DNA of 5,151 bases, from assembly GCA_003477345.1 (NCBI GenBank), contig DMTG01000005.1:1-5151 (forward strand), written 5' to 3'. Source of the stretch: Succinivibrionaceae bacterium (lineage in GTDB: Bacteria; Pseudomonadota; Gammaproteobacteria; Enterobacterales; Succinivibrionaceae). Below the pieces are notes generated by a model that had not been told where the DNA came from, did not search any database, and saw nothing but the letters and a program-made list of their open reading frames with translations. The position numbers were made by a program, and so were the translations under genes. Below, one piece after another: positions 1 through 5,151 of this stretch (the first letter of the stretch is position 1; every line of letters begins with the position of its first letter).

Positions 1-3000
1 CCGCCGGTCATATATTCACAGCCGTGATCGCCTAAGCCTTCGCATACCGCCTCAGCACCAGAGTTTCTGACTGCAAATCTTTCACCCACGACACCGCCAA
101 TCAGAACTCTGCCTGAGGTTGCACCGTACAGACAGGTATTGCCGGCCATGATGTTCATCTGAGGAGATCCTTTGAATTTCTCCGATTTGGAAATGTAAAT
201 GTGTCCCCCTGACAGCCCCTTGCCCACATAGTCATTAGCCTCGCCGTGCAGATTCAGAGTTACTCCTTTCTTCAGGAAAGCTCCCAGACTCTGGCCTGCG
301 GTACCCTGCAGATTAAGAGTAATGAAATCATCTGGAAGATCTTCTGATCTGGCGGCGATTTCGCCTGAAATCAGAGCGCCTACAGAACGGTTTACATTGC
401 AGATCGGTGAGTCAATGGTTACAGGAACTCTTTTTTCAAGGCTCTCTTTTACTCTGTCGAGGAAGCTCATATCCAGAGATTTCTCAAGCTCATGATCCTG
501 TTTGGTGCTGTGACATTCCTCATCATGAGAGTTAACCGGGATCTTAAACAGAATATCTTTGAAGTTCAGATCTCTGGCCTTCTCTGATGCGGTTTTGGCC
601 ACACGTTTTAACAGATCGCTTCTGCCTATGAGATCAGAGAACTTCCTGATGCCTAAGGAGGCCATAATCTCACGAACTTCACGAGCCACAAAATGGAAAT
701 AGTTTATTAGATCTTCAGGTTTTCCGCAGAACTGGGCTCTGAGCGCAGGATCCTGCGTAGCGATGCCGGCAGGACAGGTGTTCTTCTGGCACTTTCTCAT
801 GATGGTGCAGCCCATGGTTACCAGAGGTGCGGTACCAAAGCCGAACTCGTCAGCTCCCAGCATTGCACCGATAACCACATCTCTGCCGGTTTTAATCTGA
901 CCGTCTACCTGCAGGGTGACTCTTGAACGCAGATGGTTTAAAAGCAGGGTCTGCTGAACATCGGCAAGTCCAATTTCCCAGGCAGAACCAGCATGCATCA
1001 CTGAGGACGCAGGAGCAGCTCCCGTACCGCCGTCATGACCTGAAATCACAATATGGTCTGCCTTGCATTTGGTAACACCGGCTGCCACGGTACCGATACC
1101 CACCTCAGATACCAGTTTTACTGAAATATCAGCCCTGGTATTTGCAAGCTTAAGATCAAAGATAAGCTGAGCCAGATCTTCAATGGAGTAGATATCATGA
1201 TGCGGCGGAGGTGATATCAGGCCGATACCCGGCAGGCTGTGACGCAGCATGCCGATGTATGGAGATACCTTGTGTCCAGGCAGCTGTCCGCCTTCACCAG
1301 GTTTAGCTCCCTGAGCCATTTTAATCTGAATTACATCCGCCCCTGACAGATAATCTACTGTAACTCCGAAACGGCCTGAGGCTACCTGTCTTACCTTAGA
1401 GCGCAAGCTGTCACCCTTTTTGAGGGGAATATCAACCACGATATCTTCACCTAGAAGCGCTTTGGCTGAAGTATTCTTTGTGACTGTTACGCTGCGGCGC
1501 GGATCTTCACCGCCTTCGCCGCTGTTGGACTTGGCGCCCATGCGGTTCATGGCCACTGCCATAGTGGCGTGTGCCTCAGTGGAAATTGCCCCCATTGACA
1601 TGGCTGCAGTCGAAAAGCGTTTGACTATTTCTGCTTCACTTTCAACTTCCTCAAGCGGGATTGCTGAACACTCTCTGAACTCGAGCAGTGAACGCAGTGT
1701 CATAAGTCTGCGGCTGTTGCTGTTGATGATATTGGCGTATTTTAAGTATTCATCATAAGAATTCTTATGCACCGCTCTCTGCAGATGAACTACCGCCTCC
1801 GGAGTCCACATATGCTCTTCGCCGTCATAGCGCCAGTTGAGCTCTCCGCCGTTATCCAGAGTGTTGTCATTGCGTCTGGATTTGGCCATGGCTCTTTTGT
1901 GAATTCTTACAGCTTCGCCAGCTATGTCGAAAAGACCTATGCCGCCGATTTTAGAAGGAGTATTGGCAAAATACCTGTCGATAAACTCCTCAGACAGACC
2001 TATAGCCTCAAAAATCTGTGCGCCTATATAGGACATATAGGTACAGATGCCCATCTTGGCCATGATCTTGTAAAGTCCCTTGTCTATGGCGTGAATATAG
2101 TTCTCTTCATAGCTGTCTGAACGGCTCTGGCTTGCTGCCAGCTGTCTTACGACCTGCAGAGCTGTATAAGGGTGAATAGCCTCAGCTCCGTAGCCTCCAA
2201 GCAGTGCAAAGTGATGCACCTCGAAGGCAGAACCTGTTTCTACCACAAGACCGGTACTCGTACGCAGTCCCTTTTTAACCAGACACTGGTGAATGGCAGA
2301 GGTTGCAAGCAGTGCAGGAATTGCCACCAGCTTGTCATTTACGCGGCGGTCAGTAACAATCAGAATGTTCACACCTGATTTTACGGCATCTATGGCGGCG
2401 GCCTTGATACTTGCAAGTCTGGCCTCAATGCCGTCCTTGCCCCAGCTTACCGGATAGGTGATATCCAGTTCTTTTGAGCGGAACTTGTTGTCAGTGAATT
2501 TGGAGATATTTCTGATCTTCTCCATATCCAGGCTTTTAAGAATCGGCTGATCAACTTTCAGTCGAATCGGCGGATTAGGATCGAGAATGTTGAGAAGATC
2601 AGGCCTTGGTCCTACGAAAGAGACCAGAGATGTAACCATTTCCTCTCTTATAGGATCAATAGGAGGGTTGGTTACCTGAGCAAAAAGCTGTCTGAAATAG
2701 TCGTACAGAGTTTTGTCTTTGCCGGACAGCACCGCAAGCGGAGTGTCATTACCCATAGACAGCACAGGCTCCTGCCCGCCTTCTGCCATGCTTCTGATTA
2801 TTCGCTCCACATCCTCGCGTGAATAGCCGAAAACGTTGGCCAGAACCTCTGTCTTGAGGCCATAGGAGACTCTCTCAGGTTTTTCGTGAATGTCGGACAG
2901 TCTTATTCTGAGCTTGTCGATCCACTCCTGATAAGGTCTGGCGGTTGCAATGGAATTCTTGATCTCGTGATCTTCAATGATGCGACCCTGCTCTGTATCA

Positions 3001-4238
3001 ATAAGCAGCATATGGCCAGGCTCAATTCTCCAGTGTCTCTCTATCTTATCTTCACTGATATCAAGAACACCTTCTTCTGAGGAGAGAATAACCAGATCAT
3101 CCTTGGTAACTACGTAACGGGCCGGTCTTAAGCCGTTGCGATCCAGGGTAGCTCCTATCTGTCTGCCGTCAGTAAATGCCACTGCAGCAGGACCGTCCCA
3201 TGGTTCCATGATAGCTGCGTGGTATTCATAAAATGCTCTCAGCTTCGGATCCATCAGCGGATCTTTTTCCCAGGCTGACGGAATCATCATCATGGCAGCC
3301 TGTGCCAGTGAATAGCCTGAGAGAGTCAGCAGTTCAAACACATTGTCAAAAGAGGCTGAATCTGACTGTCCCTGGAAAATAAGCGGCCAGATTTTTTCCA
3401 GATCTTTATTGAAGACAGGCGAACTGATATTTTTTTCTCTTGCTCTTATCCAGTTGAAATTACCTCTTAGAGTATTGATTTCACCATTGTGAGCAATCAT
3501 TCTGAAAGGATGGGCCAGCGACCACTGAGGGAAGGTATTGGTAGAAAAGCGCTGGTGAATCAGAGCAATGGCGCTGATACAGCGGGAATCTCCCAGATCC
3601 TCAAAGAAGTCACCTATCTGAGAGGCCAGCAGCTGACCTTTGTAAACTACTGTTCTTGCAGAAAATGAAGGAATATAGAATTCTTTGCAGTGCTTGAGCT
3701 TTAGATTGTCAATTGCAATGGAACTGCGTTTGCGGATGATGTAAAGCTTGCGCTCAAGAGCATCGGTAACCAGCACATCAGGACTGTGTCCAACAAAAAT
3801 CTGTCGTATAACAGGCTCTTTTTCACGTACGGCAGGAGACATGGGAATGTTCTCATTGAGCGGTACGTCACGCCAGCCTAAAATAACCTGACCTTCGGCG
3901 AGAATGGCTCTTTCTATCTCTTCCTGACAGGCATGTCTTGAAGCTTCTTCTCTTGGAAGAAAAATCATGCCTACGCCATACTCTCCTACAGGAGGCAGCC
4001 TGACGCCCTGACGCAGCATGTCATCGCGATAAATCTGATCAGGGATCTGAATAAGTATGCCGGCACCATCGCCCTGCAGAGGATCAGCACCTACCGCTCC
4101 GCGATGGGTAAGATTACGCAATACCTGCAGTCCCTGAGTTACGATGCTGTGCTTTCTCTGCCCTTTGATGTGAGCGATAAAGCCGATTCCGCAGGCATCA
4201 TGTTCGTAATAAGAATTGTATAATCCTTTATTTTGCAT
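1..4238 (-). CDS. gltB: Glutamate synthase (GOGAT) large/alpha subunit, 3' end cut off by the window
   Basis: Catalyses glutamine + 2-oxoglutarate + 2 electrons to two glutamates in the cytoplasm, normally with electrons from NADPH through GltD. I read the frame from 4238 to the left edge and found no stop in 1412 codons. Domains in order: a 15-residue propeptide, then Cys16 (EHDACGIG), the expected N-terminal nucleophile of the glutaminase domain (about 16-435), with RFSTNT at 230-235, HNGEIN from 250, MEPWDGP from 344 and DRNGLRPARY from 366; a central linker domain (about 450-800); an FMN/2-oxoglutarate TIM barrel (about 860-1240) with RFSTAAMSMGA from 874, SNSGEGGEDP at 904-913, QGAKPGEGGQLPG and SPPPHHDIYS; 3Fe-4S cysteines C1144, C1150 and C1155 with the family's X5/X4 spacing; and a glycine-rich beta-helix domain from about 1275. 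The window ends at EYMTGG, so roughly 100 C-terminal residues are missing. ATG 4238 is the only ATG/GTG/TTG between the upstream in-frame stop (4299-4301) and Cys16. Residues 914-951 carry an insertion. Confidence 0.98.
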   Translation of the reverse strand, partial: MQNKGLYNSYYEHDACGIGFIAHIKGQRKHSIVTQGLQVLRNLTHRGAVGADPLQGDGAGILIQIPDQIYRDDMLRQGVRLPPVGEYGVGMIFLPREEASRHACQEEIERAILAEGQVILGWRDVPLNENIPMSPAVREKEPVIRQIFVGHSPDVLVTDALERKLYIIRKRSSIAIDNLKLKHCKEFYIPSFSARTVVYKGQLLASQIGDFFEDLGDSRCISAIALIHQRFSTNTFPQWSLAHPFRMIAHNGEINTLRGNFNWIRAREKNISSPVFNKDLEKIWPLIFQGQSDSASFDNVFELLTLSGYSLAQAAMMMIPSAWEKDPLMDPKLRAFYEYHAAIMEPWDGPAAVAFTDGRQIGATLDRNGLRPARYVVTKDDLVILSSEEGVLDISEDKIERHWRIEPGHMLLIDTEQGRIIEDHEIKNSIATARPYQEWIDKLRIRLSDIHEKPERVSYGLKTEVLANVFGYSREDVERIIRSMAEGGQEPVLSMGNDTPLAVLSGKDKTLYDYFRQLFAQVTNPPIDPIREEMVTSLVSFVGPRPDLLNILDPNPPIRLKVDQPILKSLDMEKIRNISKFTDNKFRSKELDITYPVSWGKDGIEARLASIKAAAIDAVKSGVNILIVTDRRVNDKLVAIPALLATSAIHQCLVKKGLRTSTGLVVETGSAFEVHHFALLGGYGAEAIHPYTALQVVRQLAASQSRSDSYEENYIHAIDKGLYKIMAKMGICTYMSYIGAQIFEAIGLSEEFIDRYFANTPSKIGGIGLFDIAGEAVRIHKRAMAKSRRNDNTLDNGGELNWRYDGEEHMWTPEAVVHLQRAVHKNSYDEYLKYANIINSNSRRLMTLRSLLEFRECSAIPLEEVESEAEIVKRFSTAAMSMGAISTEAHATMAVAMNRMGAKSNSGEGGEDPRRSVTVTKNTSAKALLGEDIVVDIPLKKGDSLRSKVRQVASGRFGVTVDYLSGADVIQIKMAQGAKPGEGGQLPGHKVSPYIGMLRHSLPGIGLISPPPHHDIYSIEDLAQLIFDLKLANTRADISVKLVSEVGIGTVAAGVTKCKADHIVISGHDGGTGAAPASSVMHAGSAWEIGLADVQQTLLLNHLRSRVTLQVDGQIKTGRDVVIGAMLGADEFGFGTAPLVTMGCTIMRKCQKNTCPAGIATQDPALRAQFCGKPEDLINYFHFVAREVREIMASLGIRKFSDLIGRSDLLKRVAKTASEKARDLNFKDILFKIPVNSHDEECHSTKQDHELEKSLDMSFLDRVKESLEKRVPVTIDSPICNVNRSVGALISGEIAARSEDLPDDFITLNLQGTAGQSLGAFLKKGVTLNLHGEANDYVGKGLSGGHIYISKSEKFKGSPQMNIMAGNTCLYGATSGRVLIGGVVGERFAVRNSGAEAVCEGLGDHGCEYMTG

Positions 4239-4249
4239 ATAGTTCTTTT

Positions 4250-4254
4250 TCTCT
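4250..4254 (-). promoter_or_regulatory. Weak candidate ribosome binding site of gltB
   Basis: The minus strand reads AGAGA, followed by an A-rich stretch, with 11 nt before the gltB ATG. No better GGAG-like motif lies in the 21 nt between the hairpin and the start, so initiation appears to rely on a weak Shine-Dalgarno in an A-rich leader. The match is poor and the assignment is tentative. The start codon itself is fixed by the catalytic Cys16 rather than by this site. Confidence 0.3.
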
Positions 4255-4259
4255 GCTGT

Positions 4260-4285
4260 AAAACTCTGCCCTAAGGCAGAGTTTT
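4260..4285 (-). terminator. Hairpin between glnA and gltB, probable glnA terminator or attenuator
   Basis: A perfect 11-bp inverted repeat (AAAACTCTGCC / GGCAGAGTTTT) flanks a 4-nt loop. It lies 26 nt past the glnA stop in the direction of transcription. On the minus strand the descending arm ends in only four T's followed by ACAGC, so it would be a modest intrinsic terminator. The plus-strand reading has five T's and then ATAAAA, but no plus-strand gene exists here to terminate. The hairpin ends 21 nt before the gltB ATG, which leaves little room for a separate gltB promoter downstream of it. Partial read-through from glnA, or an upstream promoter with the hairpin in the leader, are both possible. 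The structure is directly visible; its role is inferred. Confidence 0.55.
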
Positions 4286-4311
4286 TATAAAATATAAGTT
4301 AAGGTAAAAGC

Positions 4312-5151
4312 CTAGAGGCTGTAGTAGAGTTCAAACTCCAGCGGATGCGGAGTTGAACGCACTCTGGTATCTTCTGCTCTCTTCAGATCGATAAAGGATC
4401 TGATGAAGTCGCCTGAGAAAACATCACCCTTTCTTAAGAACTCGTTGTCAGTCTCCAGAGCCTTCAGAGCCTCTTCCAGGGAGCCGCATACCTGTGGTAT
4501 GTTGGCAGCCTCCTCAGGAGGAAGATCGTAAAGGTTCTTATCCATTGGATCGCCCGGGTTTATCTTGTTGATAATTCCATCAAGACCTGCCATCAGCATT
4601 GCAGAGAATGCCAGATATGGATTGGCGGTGCAGTCCGGGAAACGAACCTCAATGTGGGCAGCCTTTGGATTGAGCGCATAAGGAATTCTGATGGAGGCTG
4701 AGCGGTTGGAGGCTGAGTAGGCCAGCATCAGAGGAGCCTCAAATCCAGGAACCAGTCGCTTGTAGGAGTTGGTAGAAGGATTGGTGAAAGCATTTAAGGC
4801 CTTGGCGTGCTTGATGATACCGCCTATGTACCATAAGGCCTCCTGTGACAGTCCGCCGTACAGGCTGCCGGCAAAGATATTGCGGCCGTCCTTGCCAATA
4901 GACTGATGGCAGTGCATGCCTGAACCGTTGTCGCCTGCAATTGGCTTTGGCATGAAGGTAGCGGTCTTGCCGTACTTATCGGCAACGTTCTGCACTACAT
5001 ACTTGTAGATCTGCACCTCGTCGGCCTTTCTAGTTAGAGTGCTGAATTCAGTGGCAATCTCATTCTGGCCTGCAGTGGCAACTTCGTGGTGATGGGCTTC
5101 AATGGTAAGTCCCATTTTCTCCATAACCTTGCACATGGCAGAACGGATATC
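4312..5151 (-). CDS. glnA: Glutamine synthetase type I (GSI-beta, adenylylation-regulated), 5' end cut off by the window
   Basis: Makes glutamine from glutamate, ammonium and ATP; the family acts as a cytoplasmic dodecamer. The visible 279 codons begin [10 protein letters not shown] at the right edge and end ELYYSL with a TAG stop. Compared with the remembered enteric enzyme (468-residue numbering) the part is gap-free, starting near residue 190, so about 190 N-terminal residues lie outside. Visible active-site residues in enteric numbering are metal ligands E212, E220, H269 and E357; glutamate-binding N264/G265, R321, E327 and R359; and ATP-site H271, S273, R339, R344 and K352. Y397 in NLYDLPPEE is the tyrosine adenylylated by GlnE, so control through PII and GlnE is likely. 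Positions 354-355 are Ala-His instead of the usual Arg-Arg. The methionine at 5136 is internal (M195 in this numbering) and is not the start. gltB follows on the same strand after 73 bp. Confidence 0.98.
   Translation of the reverse strand, partial: DIRSAMCKVMEKMGLTIEAHHHEVATAGQNEIATEFSTLTRKADEVQIYKYVVQNVADKYGKTATFMPKPIAGDNGSGMHCHQSIGKDGRNIFAGSLYGGLSQEALWYIGGIIKHAKALNAFTNPSTNSYKRLVPGFEAPLMLAYSASNRSASIRIPYALNPKAAHIEVRFPDCTANPYLAFSAMLMAGLDGIINKINPGDPMDKNLYDLPPEEAANIPQVCGSLEEALKALETDNEFLRKGDVFSGDFIRSFIDLKRAEDTRVRSTPHPLEFELYYSL

Larger units (their letters stand above)
4239..4311 (-). other. glnA-gltB intergenic region
   Basis: This 73-bp gap is AT-rich on the glnA side. The minus strand holds TTATATTTTATAAAA just before the hairpin, which contains -10-like hexamers (TATATT, TATAAA). 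The only -35-like candidate I see, TTTACC, is about 13 nt from TATAAA, which is too close for a good sigma-70 promoter. I see no convincing sigma-54 (GG-N10-GC) element. The gap therefore looks like glnA 3' UTR, a hairpin and the gltB leader, and a gltB promoter cannot be assigned from sequence alone. Confidence 0.6.

Noticed and set aside
1420..1758. Plus-strand open frame of 112 codons
   Set aside because: It lies wholly inside the continuous minus-strand gltB frame, opposite the conserved FMN-domain start and preceding linker. Its protein is Ser/Leu-rich with no recognisable domain, so it is an antisense shadow.
1767..2120. Plus-strand open frame of 117 codons
   Set aside because: It is antisense to conserved GltB central-domain sequence (including NKGLYKIMAKMGI-like coding), has no recognisable motif or RBS, and is best explained as a shadow frame.
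2172..2378. Plus-strand open frame of 68 codons with several Cys residues
   Set aside because: The cysteines arise from codons opposite GltB's central domain. The spacing fits no zinc or Fe-S motif I recognise, and the minus-strand reading is clearly the coding one.
2886..3080. Plus-strand open frame of 64 codons
   Set aside because: It is antisense to the end of the GltB glutaminase domain and the following linker, short, and without supporting signals.
1..4238. Possible frameshift or pseudogene in gltB, since no long minus-strand open frame closes inside this stretch
   Set aside because: Reading every triplet from 4238 to 3 gave no stop, and family motifs appear in the correct order and in one frame throughout. 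The frame simply has no stop within the window.
4292..4309. Candidate gltB promoter upstream of the hairpin (TTTACC with TATAAA/TATATT)
   Set aside because: The spacing of about 13 nt and the poor -35 match make it unconvincing; AT-rich gaps yield such matches by chance.

Overview
This window holds parts of two adjacent nitrogen-assimilation genes, both on the minus strand. Reading in the direction of transcription, from right to left, they are the 3' two-thirds of glnA (type I glutamine synthetase, positions 5151 to 4312), a 73-bp intergenic gap with one strong hairpin, and gltB (glutamate synthase large subunit). gltB starts at 4238 and runs off the left edge after 1412 codons. No plus-strand gene, RNA gene, mobile element, repeat array or CRISPR is supported.

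Together the two enzymes form the GS-GOGAT cycle. GlnA uses ATP to fix ammonium onto glutamate, giving glutamine. GltB, normally with the small subunit GltD, moves the glutamine amide onto 2-oxoglutarate, giving two glutamates. gltD is not visible; if present it would most simply lie beyond the left edge.

The likely organism is a bacterium of moderate GC content (estimated by eye at just under half). GlnA is co-linear, without gaps over the visible part, with the enteric 12-subunit adenylylated GSI (GSI-beta), including the adenylylated tyrosine in NLYDLPPEE and the C-terminus ELYYSL. This points to Proteobacteria and best fits Gammaproteobacteria. GltB is not of the Escherichia coli flavour. 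Its N-terminus (GLY...EHDACGIG) and its RFSTNTFP and LRGN motifs look more like the Bacillus/Azospirillum side of the family. A gut or rumen gammaproteobacterium outside the Enterobacterales, for example Succinivibrionaceae, is a reasonable guess but remains a guess.

This is essentially a housekeeping locus, and I do not see an undescribed system. Four details deserve a second look: a His in GlnA where an ATP-site Arg is usual, about 20 extra residues in the GltB FMN domain, a terminator-like hairpin 21 nt upstream of gltB with a possible competing fold, and the direct glnA-gltB adjacency.
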